Below, one piece after another: positions 42,264-50,179 of a DNA stretch of 64,000 nt. Where the stretch lies: the NCBI RefSeq assembly GCF_001278035.1, contig NZ_CP009452.1:839501-903500 (forward strand), given 5' to 3'. This stretch comes from Sphingopyxis sp. 113P3 (GTDB taxonomy: Bacteria; Pseudomonadota; Alphaproteobacteria; Sphingomonadales; Sphingomonadaceae). The translations under genes and the position numbers were made by a program. The notes below the pieces were generated by a model that saw only the letters and a list, made by a program, of their open reading frames with translations, was not told the origin of the DNA and did not search any database. Each line of letters opens with the position of its first letter. Position 1 is the first letter of the stretch.

Positions 42264-43206
42264 GGCATGTCCTTCTCCTCGCAACTACGCACGAGCCACC
42301 GCGATCATCGTCGATCCCTGTACTGGCGCTCGGATCATGTCGTGCAGGTCCGGCGCGGACTTCCCACGGGGCGTGGATCGCGGCCAATCCGTCGGGGCAC
42401 GCGTCCCCCCCCCTGGTGGTCGCGCCACAAGGGGGCATTTGGTCGCTCCCAACGAATCGGCTCGGTCCAGGAAAGATACGCCCTTCAGGCCGTCGCCCGC
42501 AGCTCGAACTCCGTTTCGCTACGCTCCACTTCGTGCGAGCTGCGGCGTACGTTCCAAGACCGTCCGCGAACGGTACAGGGGAGTATCCGCTCCAGGACGG
42601 ATTTGGCTGGACCAACGGCGTCACCCGGGCCCTCCTCGAGGATTATCCTGGTCTCCTATCCTCCACGGGCTTCGCTTCCGGAGCGGCGGCCAATTGACCA
42701 GGGTTCAACGTTCGCGTCCGCCTTGCTTCGCGGTTCGGACCGCCTCTTCCGCTAGGGACGCGAAGACAGCTCATCTGCCCTCGGCCAAAGGGCTGATCCT
42801 GACATTCTTGCGTGACCTTATTCCACCAATCTCCTTTACGACACCGATGCGGATATCCGATACCTCGCAAATGGTGGCGAAGGCTTCGTTGGAAGAGGGC
42901 TCAAATCTGTTGAACTATTACCCCCGGCAATCATCCAAGAAGATTTGGCGCAAGGGAACTCGGCCGAAGTTGATGGAGCAGGCGCTCCGTTGCGCTAGGA
43001 TCTTATTCCTTTATCGTGAGGTGATCACCAAATCACAAAATGATTTAAAAATCCCGATGATCGGTTAGCGAATAATTGGATCTAATGGCTATCTTTGCGG
43101 GCTCCAAAGTTATCTGCATCCGGATGATTCGGCGATCCGGTTTGGTCTGCGATATTTCTGTTGCTATTGAACTTTTGACCAAGTAGCTCCCGCTTCTGGG
43201 GGGCTT
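42264..43206. other. Long gene-free stretch beside IS110 fragment
   Basis: About 940 bases. The part next to 42263 should be the 5' non-coding end of the dead IS110 element (guide-RNA side in the IS110 group). Overlapping open frames on both strands (for example 42262-43068) have atypical composition and no domains. The last ~140 bases are AT-richer and probably hold the promoter of the next gene, without clear boxes. Confidence 0.45.
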
Positions 43207-44298
43207 ATGACAAACATCGAATATGACGACGCAGAAGAACTGAATAGGGGTGCGAAGTTTCGGAGGTGGTGGAAGGACAAGCTTTCTGCGAAAATCGGTT
43301 CCGCTGCTCAGAATGCGGAATCGCGTTATCTTGGCCTTCTTCGGCTATCGAGTCTGCTCATCGCGACCATATTGCTTGCTGGGGCCTCGATCTTTTCCCT
43401 CACCGGAGTTGTGAAACAGTTAGGCTCAAGTGACATTGAGCCTGAACTGGCCCAAGTTGACGCAAGCGACCTCATTGCGCCCACTGCGCATGCGGGAGAC
43501 GACAGTGAGACGGAAAACCCAAAGTCTCAAGGCGCGCCCGGCCCGCTGTGGAAAAGCCGGCTGAACGCTGAGCAGCAGCGACGCTTCTTTACAATCTACA
43601 AATCCAAGTTCGAGCCATCGCGGCGGAAAGAGGATCCGGTGCTGACTCGCGAGAGCTTCTTCGAGCAGGTTTTTCCCGACGACCAGATCGATGAGCTTCG
43701 CGCTCTACCACTCGATAAATTGTCCGGAGCTGACGGAAAGCCTATCGGCGCGTTTCCGGCGCTGGCCGACGAGCTGGCCCAGGCGATCGAGCAGGCCGCC
43801 CAGTCATCCGCGTTGAAACGTCAACTTAGCGCCTACAAGCGGGCGACAAAGATCCAGGTCTGCGAAACCAAGATGGTGTCGCAGAGCCGGCAAATCAGCG
43901 CATGGGACAGCGGATCGACGAACTGCGCCTATTGGTACGAATATCCTTATGGTTGCCCTGTGACGCGTACGGTTCAGGAATCGGTCCCAACCCGGGCATG
44001 CGAAATGCGGGTGCCAGAAACGTTAAAGCGGCCCGTCGCGCTCTATAGCGAACTTGTGCGCCGCTATGGCGAAAGTGCGGCCGCGGGGGTGGAACGCCAA
44101 GCGATTGCGGCTGAGGAGCGCCGGGCAGAAATTCTCGCCCGAAAGGCCGAAGGCAAGGGCGCGCTCTTGTCTGGTGGTCAGTGGTTCTTGGCATTCATGG
44201 CCGTGATGTTCCTCTATCTTGTCGTGGCCATCGAGCGTCACCAGCGCCGCTTGGCCGTGCGAATCGAGGAAAAGCTCAAAGCCGCGTCACTCGATTGA
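43207..44298 (+). CDS. Two-helix membrane protein of unknown function with Cys-rich periplasmic domain
   Basis: 363 residues; ATG at 43207 follows GGGGGG. Short charged cytoplasmic start, helix 1 (~46-67, LLRLSSLLIATILLAGASIF), a ~260-residue periplasmic part with five Cys (CETKM, NCAYWYEYPYGCPVTRT, RACEMR) implying disulfides, a long Ala/Glu helix, and helix 2 (~320-340, FLAFMAVMFLYLVVAIERHQ). Two anti-parallel helices around a periplasmic domain recall envelope sensors or tethering proteins, but I recognise no family. GC and codon use are lower than in the flanking loci; flanked by IS debris. Convergent with the LysR gene. Confidence 0.8.
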   Translation: MTNIEYDDAEELNRGAKFRRWWKDKLSAKIGSAAQNAESRYLGLLRLSSLLIATILLAGASIFSLTGVVKQLGSSDIEPELAQVDASDLIAPTAHAGDDSETENPKSQGAPGPLWKSRLNAEQQRRFFTIYKSKFEPSRRKEDPVLTRESFFEQVFPDDQIDELRALPLDKLSGADGKPIGAFPALADELAQAIEQAAQSSALKRQLSAYKRATKIQVCETKMVSQSRQISAWDSGSTNCAYWYEYPYGCPVTRTVQESVPTRACEMRVPETLKRPVALYSELVRRYGESAAAGVERQAIAAEERRAEILARKAEGKGALLSGGQWFLAFMAVMFLYLVVAIERHQRRLAVRIEEKLKAASLD

Positions 44299-45204
44299 AA
44301 TGCGCTGCTGGGCCACGTGGGCGCGCAGCAAAACGGCGAAGGCGTCGGCGGCAGGTGATAGTGTCTGCGGGCGACGCGACAGAAGGGAAAGTCGCCGTTC
44401 CATGACCGGCGCGACGAGCGGTAAGACGCGCACCCCCCGTGCTTCGCCCGGAGCAAGTGCTGTAGTGGGGAGCACCGCGACTCCGAGGCCGGCCCGCGCA
44501 TAGGCGATTGCCGTAGGCATCTGCTGCGATTCCAGAACGATATGCAGCGAGATGTCCGCGCGGCGCGCCCCTTCCTCCATCACGCGGCGAACCGTGGTGC
44601 CGTGACCCATCGCGATAATGTCATGACCTTCAAGCTCGGCCCAGCGGATCTGACTGGCCGAAGGATCGAAAAGCGCATCCGGACCGACCGCTGCCAGCTG
44701 ATCGGTGAGGAGGCGCTCGGCGCACAGTTCGTCACTTGCCTCCGCATAGCCGATCCCAAGGTCGACCTGTCCCGACAAGAGCTGCTCCAGCAGCGGGTCG
44801 CCGAGTACGTCGACGATCGACACGGCGATCCCGGGATGATGGTCGCGAAACGCACGAAGCGTCGCTGGAAGGAGGATGCGGCTGACGGAGGGCAGGGCGG
44901 CGATACGCAATTTACCGCGACGCAGCTGCGCATAATCGCGTGCGTCCCCGATCGCGCCGTCGACGTCGGCGAGGATGCGCTCCGAGGCGCCGAGGAACTC
45001 GCGCCCGATCGACGTGAGGTCAACGGCGCGCGTCGTGCGATGAATGAGCTTCACGCCGAGGTCCTCCTCAAGCTGCGCGATCAGTGCGCTCAGCGCCGGC
45101 TGCGACAGCCCGATGGCTTCGGCGGCGCGGGTGAACCGGCCATGGTGCGCAACCGCGCGAAAGGCCCGCAAATGCTTGAGATTGATTCGCTTGCTTCCGA
45201 CCAT
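44287..45204 (-). CDS. LysR-family transcriptional regulator
   Basis: 305 residues from ATG at 45204. N-terminal winged HTH (INLKHLRAFRAVAHHGRFTR, AAEAIGLSQPALSALIAQLE, EDLGVKLIHRTTRAVDLTSI) and a substrate-binding domain with RGKLRIAALPSVSRILLPAT and GLGVAVLPTTALAPGEARGV. Divergent from the CoA-transferase gene with a 122-base gap containing GAATT-N7-AATTC (45236-45252). Likely activator of the downstream catabolic genes in response to a pathway intermediate. Confidence 0.93.
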   Translation of the reverse strand: MVGSKRINLKHLRAFRAVAHHGRFTRAAEAIGLSQPALSALIAQLEEDLGVKLIHRTTRAVDLTSIGREFLGASERILADVDGAIGDARDYAQLRRGKLRIAALPSVSRILLPATLRAFRDHHPGIAVSIVDVLGDPLLEQLLSGQVDLGIGYAEASDELCAERLLTDQLAAVGPDALFDPSASQIRWAELEGHDIIAMGHGTTVRRVMEEGARRADISLHIVLESQQMPTAIAYARAGLGVAVLPTTALAPGEARGVRVLPLVAPVMERRLSLLSRRPQTLSPAADAFAVLLRAHVAQQRISIE

Positions 45205-45235
45205 CACGCACCGTCTTAGATCGCACAACTGATCA

Positions 45236-45252
45236 GAATTACAAATAAATTC
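45236..45252. promoter_or_regulatory. Candidate LysR-binding box
   Basis: GAATT-ACAAATA-AATTC, a perfect inverted repeat of T-N11-A type between the divergent LysR and CoA-transferase genes. Confidence 0.5.
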
Positions 45253-45326
45253 TTCGGAAGCTGTTATTTCTCTGATGGCGACGCGCTTGCTAGCCTTTGA
45301 AAAAATGACGTGAAAAGGATGTTTGG

Positions 45327-46523
45327 GTGCTCGATCTCCTGCGCGGTCTGCGAATTCTCGATCTGACGACCGTCGTTCTCGGACCCTATGCAACCCAGAT
45401 GCTGGGTGACCTCGGCGCCGAAGTGTTGAAGGTCGAGCCCCCAACGGGCGATGTGTTCCGGGCGGTCCGCCCGGGACGGAGCGACGCCATGGGAGCGGGC
45501 TTTCTCGGCTGCAACCGCAACAAGAAATCGATCGCGCTGGACCTCGGCGACACCGCGGGGCGCGAGGCTTTCCTGCGCCTTGTCGAGACCGCGGACGTCG
45601 TCGTCCATAATATGCGGCCTAAATCGGCGCAAAAGCTCGGCATCGATTTTGAGGTCTGCCGTGCGCGTAATCCCGCGATCCTCTATTGCTATGCAAGTGG
45701 CTTCGGCCAGCAAGGACCCTATGCCGACGAACCGGCCTATGACGACACGATCCAGGCGGTGTCGGGGCTCGCGCATCTCAACGCGGATAGCGACGGAACG
45801 CCGCGCTTCTTGCGCACGATCATCGCCGACAAGGTCGGCGGTCTCCATCTCGTCATCGCGGTCCTCGCCGCGGTCGCGGCGCGTCAGCGCGATGGCGCGG
45901 CGCGCTGCATCGAGGCGCCGATGTTCGAAAGCCTCGTATCTTTTCTGATGGTCGAGCAGCTTGCCGGAATGAGTTTCGAACCGCCGCTCGGGGGAACCGG
46001 CTACGAACGGCTGAACTCCCCATACCGCAAGCCCTTCGCCACACGCGACGGCTTCATCAGTATCCTTCCATACACGGCGACGCATTGGGCACGCTTTCTC
46101 GAGCTGGTCGGGCATGACGAACTTGCGGGCGACCGGCGGGTTACCGATTCGGTCGAACGCAGCCGCAACATTGACATGCTCTATGAAATCATCGAGGCGC
46201 AGGCGCCGAAGCGGACGACCGACGAATGGATGACCCTTCTGCGGGCACGCGACGTGCCGTGCGCACGCGTCAACCGGCTCGGAGACCTGTTTGAAAACGA
46301 GCATCTGAAGGAGGTCGGAATGTTCAGACCGCTCGAGCACCCGACCGAGGGCCGCACGCTGTCGGTGCGCACGCCCTTTCGCGACATCGGGCGCACCAGT
46401 TCACCGGACCGGGCGGCGCCGTCGCTCGGCGCCGATACGTGCAGCATCCTTGAGGAGGCTGGGTTCGATCGCGCGGAGATCGCTGCCCTGATTGCCTCTG
46501 GTGCTGCGAGGGCCGCGACGTGA
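45327..46523 (+). CDS. Class III CoA-transferase (SUGCT-like)
   Basis: 398 residues from a GTG at 45327. LLRGLRILDLTTVVLGPYAT, MLGDLGAEVLKVEPPTGDVF, GCNRNKKSIALDLGDTAGRE, the catalytic Asp segment EPAYDDTIQAVSGLAHLNAD and DVPCARVNRLGDLFENEHLK. The layout resembles succinyl-CoA:glutarate/3-hydroxymethylglutarate CoA-transferases and is strongly similar to 35150-36340. First gene of a tight operon (overlaps the next by four bases) that also holds an HMG-CoA-lyase-type enzyme, which fits activation of a branched dicarboxylate. Confidence 0.9.
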   Translation: MLDLLRGLRILDLTTVVLGPYATQMLGDLGAEVLKVEPPTGDVFRAVRPGRSDAMGAGFLGCNRNKKSIALDLGDTAGREAFLRLVETADVVVHNMRPKSAQKLGIDFEVCRARNPAILYCYASGFGQQGPYADEPAYDDTIQAVSGLAHLNADSDGTPRFLRTIIADKVGGLHLVIAVLAAVAARQRDGAARCIEAPMFESLVSFLMVEQLAGMSFEPPLGGTGYERLNSPYRKPFATRDGFISILPYTATHWARFLELVGHDELAGDRRVTDSVERSRNIDMLYEIIEAQAPKRTTDEWMTLLRARDVPCARVNRLGDLFENEHLKEVGMFRPLEHPTEGRTLSVRTPFRDIGRTSSPDRAAPSLGADTCSILEEAGFDRAEIAALIASGAARAAT

Positions 46524-47785
46524 TCAGACGCGCGGCCGCCACCTTCGCACTTATGATGCTTGCGGCGGGCGCATTGGTGCCGGCAGCTGCCCGCGACGAG
46601 GTTGCGCCGGTGCGCGAGCAGCTTCGGGCCGAGCTTGCAAATGCCGCCGCTCGCGGGCGTATCCCTGGCGCGATCGCGATCATCGCAAAGGGGACGGAAA
46701 GACTGGTCGACGTCACCGTCGGCCACAGCGATATCGCCGCCAAAAAGCCGCTCGGTCACGATGCGATTTTCCGGCTCTATTCGATGTCGAAGCCGATCAC
46801 CAGCGTCGCAATTTTGATGCTCGCCGAACGCGGCAAGCTGCGTCTTGAGGATCCGGTCGCGCACTATCTTCCCGAGTGGCGCGACATGCGGGTCTATGTC
46901 TCGGGCGAGCTCGATGACATGGTGACCGAGCCGGTACGCCGCCCGGTGACGATCGCCGATCTTCTCACACATAGCGGAGGGCTTACCTATCATTTCACCG
47001 GCGACACGCCGGTGCATCAATATTATCGCAAATATGGCGTGATGCGCGATACGCCGGTGGGCCGGATGTCCGGCGACGGCGCCCCTGCGCGGACGCTTCG
47101 CGAGCTCGTCGCGCGGCTCTCCCGCGCCCCGATGCTCCACCAGCCGGGCGAGACCTTCGCCTACAGCTATTCAACGACCGTACTCGGTGCCGTGATCGAA
47201 CGAGTAAGCGGCCAGAGGCTCGACCGCTTTTTGAAGGCCGAGCTGTTTTTGCCCCTCGGCATGACGGATACCGGCTTTTATGTCGCAGAGGCCGATCTGG
47301 ACCGCTTCACGCCGCTCTATCGCGAAAGCGCCGACGGGCTCCAGGTCGCCGAAACGCCCGAATCGTCCGACTACCGCGACCCGGCGCGCCTGCTCGACGG
47401 GGGCGGTGCGATCGCGGGCTCCGCGGATGACTATCTCCGATTTGCGCAGATGCTTGCGAACGATGGAACGCTGGGAGGGGTGCAGATCCTGTCGAAAGCG
47501 AGTGTCGATGCCATGTTCACGCCGCGGATCGCGCTGGCCGGGTTCGGCCCCGAACACGCGCCGTTCGGCTATGGCGTCCTGCTCGGCGATGCTGAATCCG
47601 AGGCGCGCGGCGGACTACCCGCCGGCGCGGGCGGCTGGGCGGGGTCGGGCAACACCTGGTTTTTCGTCGACCGCAAGCGTCGCAGCGTCGCGCTTGTGAT
47701 GACGCATTTTCTCGGCAACGGGGAAGGGCAAGCGGCGATCCGAAACGCTCTTACGAGCGCCTATTCGCAGCTGGTTCGTCCCTGA
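46520..47785 (+). CDS. Secreted serine hydrolase (class C beta-lactamase/esterase family)
   Basis: 421 residues from GTG at 46520 (GTGA overlap). Signal peptide (IRRAAATFALMMLAAGALVP … A). Catalytic SxxK is S88-M-S-K91 in FRLYSMSKPITSVAILM; the Tyr motif is FAYSYSTTVLGAVIERVSG; the third motif region is GWAGSGNTWFFVD. The Tyr-x-Ser instead of Tyr-x-Asn fits EstB-type carboxylesterases better than beta-lactamases. Probably cleaves an ester in the periplasm to release the acid used by its operon neighbours. Confidence 0.88.
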   Translation: MIRRAAATFALMMLAAGALVPAAARDEVAPVREQLRAELANAAARGRIPGAIAIIAKGTERLVDVTVGHSDIAAKKPLGHDAIFRLYSMSKPITSVAILMLAERGKLRLEDPVAHYLPEWRDMRVYVSGELDDMVTEPVRRPVTIADLLTHSGGLTYHFTGDTPVHQYYRKYGVMRDTPVGRMSGDGAPARTLRELVARLSRAPMLHQPGETFAYSYSTTVLGAVIERVSGQRLDRFLKAELFLPLGMTDTGFYVAEADLDRFTPLYRESADGLQVAETPESSDYRDPARLLDGGGAIAGSADDYLRFAQMLANDGTLGGVQILSKASVDAMFTPRIALAGFGPEHAPFGYGVLLGDAESEARGGLPAGAGGWAGSGNTWFFVDRKRRSVALVMTHFLGNGEGQAAIRNALTSAYSQLVRP

Positions 47786-47788
47786 GCC

Positions 47789-49069
47789 ATGCTGGCGCTC
47801 GCAGGGCTCCTGACCATCCTTCTGGTCCTGACGACCATTATGAAGAAATGGCTCTCGCCCTTCGTCGCGCTCGCCGCCATCCCCCTCGCCGCCGCCTTGC
47901 TTCTGGGGCAAGGCCAGGTGGCCGGCGGCTTCATGCTCCAGGGCCTTGCGGCAGTCGCGCCGATGGCTGCCATGTTCCTCTTTGCGATCCTGTTCTTCTC
48001 GATCCTCTCGCACGCTGGGCTCTTCCGCCCCCTGGTGGGACTCGTCATCCGCGCGACGCGCGATGATCCACGGCGCGTCGCGCTCGGAACCGCGCTCCTT
48101 ACCAGCATCGTGCACCTCGATGGAGCCGGTGCTGCAACCTTCCTCATCGTCATCCCGCCCCTCGTCCCCATTTACGACCGCCTCGGGCTCGATCGGCGAA
48201 TGCTCGCGGGGATCGTCGCGATGGCCGCCGGGGTTGGCAATATATTGCCGTGGGGCGGTCCGACCCTTCGCGCTTCGACCGCGCTCAAGCTTCCCGTCAT
48301 GACCTTCTTTGCGCCGCTCATTCCGGTTTATCTTGTCGGTTTGCTCACCATGTTTGCCTTTGCCTGGTGGATGGGCGCGCGCCAGCTTCGGTCCCCATCG
48401 GGAATCGCAACGCACACGACGATCGATGAGGAGCATGCGTCCGTCCCGCTCGATGGACGCTATGCGCTCAATATGCTCATGGTGGTGGCCGTTCTGGGCG
48501 CGATGCTGACCTCGCTCCTCCATCCCGCCATCGCTTTCATGCTCGGGACGATCATGGCGCTGATGGTCAATCTGCGCGGTCCGGCTGCACAAACCGCGGC
48601 GCTCGAAGCGCACGCCCCTGCCGCGATGTCGATGGTCGCCATCCTGATCGCCGCGGGTTGCTTCACCGGCATCCTGCGCGGAACCGGCATGCTCGATGCG
48701 ATGGCGCACGCGGGCGCGGGGCTACTTCCCGCCAGCATCGCGGGCCAGCTGCCGCTCCTCACGGGTCTCACCTCGATGCCGCTCAGCCTCGTATTCGATC
48801 CCGACAGCTTCTATTTCGGGGTCCTTCCGGTTCTCGCCGGTGTTGCGAACGCAAGCGGAGTACCTGCGGTTGATGTCGGCCGAGCCGCCGTGCTCGGGCA
48901 GATGACGACGGGCTTTCCCGTCAGCCCGCTGACGCCGTCGACCTTCCTTCTCGTTGGCCTCGCCCGCATTGGCCTTGCCGACCATCAGCGTTTTACAATC
49001 CCCTATCTCTTCGCGCTCAGTGTCGTGATGACGTTTGCGGCGGTCGCCTTCGGCGTCTTTGCGCCATGA
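47789..49069 (+). CDS. CitMHS-family carboxylate transporter
   Basis: 426 residues, ~11-12 helices. Pattern of the citrate-metal:H+ symporters: HLDGAGAATFLIVIPPLVPI, AAGVGNILPWGGPTLRAST, and the late LVFDPDSFYFGVLPVLAGVA plus TTGFPVSPLTPSTFLLVGLA. Transports citrate-like or related di/tricarboxylates with a cation. Starts 3 bases after the serine hydrolase and overlaps the lyase gene, so it is the uptake step of this operon. Confidence 0.9.
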   Translation: MLALAGLLTILLVLTTIMKKWLSPFVALAAIPLAAALLLGQGQVAGGFMLQGLAAVAPMAAMFLFAILFFSILSHAGLFRPLVGLVIRATRDDPRRVALGTALLTSIVHLDGAGAATFLIVIPPLVPIYDRLGLDRRMLAGIVAMAAGVGNILPWGGPTLRASTALKLPVMTFFAPLIPVYLVGLLTMFAFAWWMGARQLRSPSGIATHTTIDEEHASVPLDGRYALNMLMVVAVLGAMLTSLLHPAIAFMLGTIMALMVNLRGPAAQTAALEAHAPAAMSMVAILIAAGCFTGILRGTGMLDAMAHAGAGLLPASIAGQLPLLTGLTSMPLSLVFDPDSFYFGVLPVLAGVANASGVPAVDVGRAAVLGQMTTGFPVSPLTPSTFLLVGLARIGLADHQRFTIPYLFALSVVMTFAAVAFGVFAP

Positions 49070-49965
49070 CACGCGTCGAGATCGTCGAAGTGTCGCCCCG
49101 CGACGGACTGCAGAATGAGGCGCGGATCGTTGCGAGCGCCGACAAGGTCGAGCTGATTCGCCGTGCGGTCGCCGCAGGGGTGCAGCGCATCGAAGTCGCG
49201 AGTTTCGTCGATCCCCGCCGCGTTCCCCAAATGGCTGACGCGGAAGCGGTGTGCGCGGGGGTTGCCGGCCTGGCCGCGACCAAGATCGGCCTCGTCCTCA
49301 ATCAGCGCGGCGCGGTGCGCGCGCTTGCTACCAGCGTCGATGAACTGGGCGCTGTCGTGAGCGCCAGCGACGGCTTCGGCATCGCCAATCAGGGACGGAG
49401 TTCGGATGAAAGCGTCTCTGACGCAATCGCGATCCTCAACCTCGCGCGCGATCATGGCCGGCGCGCGCAGGTGACAATCTCGACCGCCTTCGGCTGCCCA
49501 TTCGATGACGAGGTCGCGCCGGCGCGCGTTGCCGACATCGCGAGGCGTCTCGCGGCCGCACGACCGATTGAAATCGCGCTTGCCGACACCATCGGCGTCG
49601 CAGCACCCGGGCAGGTTGTCCGAACCCTTCGCACGGTGGCTGCGGCGATCCCGGGCATGCCGATCCGCTGCCATTTTCATGATACGCGGGGGACCGCGAT
49701 TGCCAACAGCTGGGCGGCGCTCACCGAGGGCGCAGTGACGCTCGACGCGTCAATCGGGGGCCTTGGAGGCTGCCCCTTTGCACCCGGTGCATCGGGCAAT
49801 GTCGCGACCGAGGATTTGCTCTATGCGCTCGATCGGTCTGCCATCGAGACGGGAATATCGCTCGAGCCGCTGCTCGAAATCCTCCCCTGGCTCAGCGCGA
49901 CCGCGGGGCGCTCGCTGCCTTCGAAGCTCGCGCACGTCCCGCCTTTCGCGCCGGATCCCGGCTGA
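49066..49965 (+). CDS. Hydroxymethylglutaryl-CoA lyase
   Basis: 299 residues. DRE-TIM metallolyase: metal/base region VEVSPRDGLQNEARIV, metal His pair in IRCHFHDTRGTAIANSW, active-site Cys loop in IGGLGGCPFAPGASGNVATE, metal Asn in GASGN. All HMG-CoA lyase signatures are kept; splits HMG-CoA to acetyl-CoA and acetoacetate, or a close 3-hydroxy-3-alkyl dicarboxyl-CoA. ATGA overlap with the transporter. End of the four-gene operon; together with the CoA-transferase it forms a complete activation-cleavage pair. Confidence 0.92.
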   Translation: MTRVEIVEVSPRDGLQNEARIVASADKVELIRRAVAAGVQRIEVASFVDPRRVPQMADAEAVCAGVAGLAATKIGLVLNQRGAVRALATSVDELGAVVSASDGFGIANQGRSSDESVSDAIAILNLARDHGRRAQVTISTAFGCPFDDEVAPARVADIARRLAAARPIEIALADTIGVAAPGQVVRTLRTVAAAIPGMPIRCHFHDTRGTAIANSWAALTEGAVTLDASIGGLGGCPFAPGASGNVATEDLLYALDRSAIETGISLEPLLEILPWLSATAGRSLPSKLAHVPPFAPDPG

Positions 49966-50179
49966 GCTTCCAGCGCCAACGCTTTTATGTTGATGGCTTG
50001 ACGCGCCCCGCGGCACGCAGGCGTGAGGGAGCGGGTGACGCCGTGAGCCGGCAGCGTTCACCTATCAGTTCTGTCTATAAATCTGGCCGATAATACGATT
50101 ATTCTTTGGTTATCCTCAGGCTTATCACGCGGACAAGGGCGGGATCAATCCGTCGTTCAGAGCATTGGGAGGATGGATC
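49966..50179. promoter_or_regulatory. Upstream region of TonB receptor
   Basis: 214 bases. AT-rich part at 50085-50120 contains the palindrome ATAAT-ACG-ATTAT (50090-50102). GGGAGGA at 50167-50173 is a strong ribosome site for the ATG at 50180. Confidence 0.45.

Noticed and set aside
42262..43068. 268-codon plus-strand frame starting antisense to the IS110 fragment
   Set aside because: Arg/Ser/Pro-rich composition typical of a shadow frame and no domain.
46520..47785. Calling the serine hydrolase a beta-lactamase resistance gene
   Set aside because: The Tyr motif is Tyr-x-Ser, the third motif is not KTG, and the operon is catabolic.
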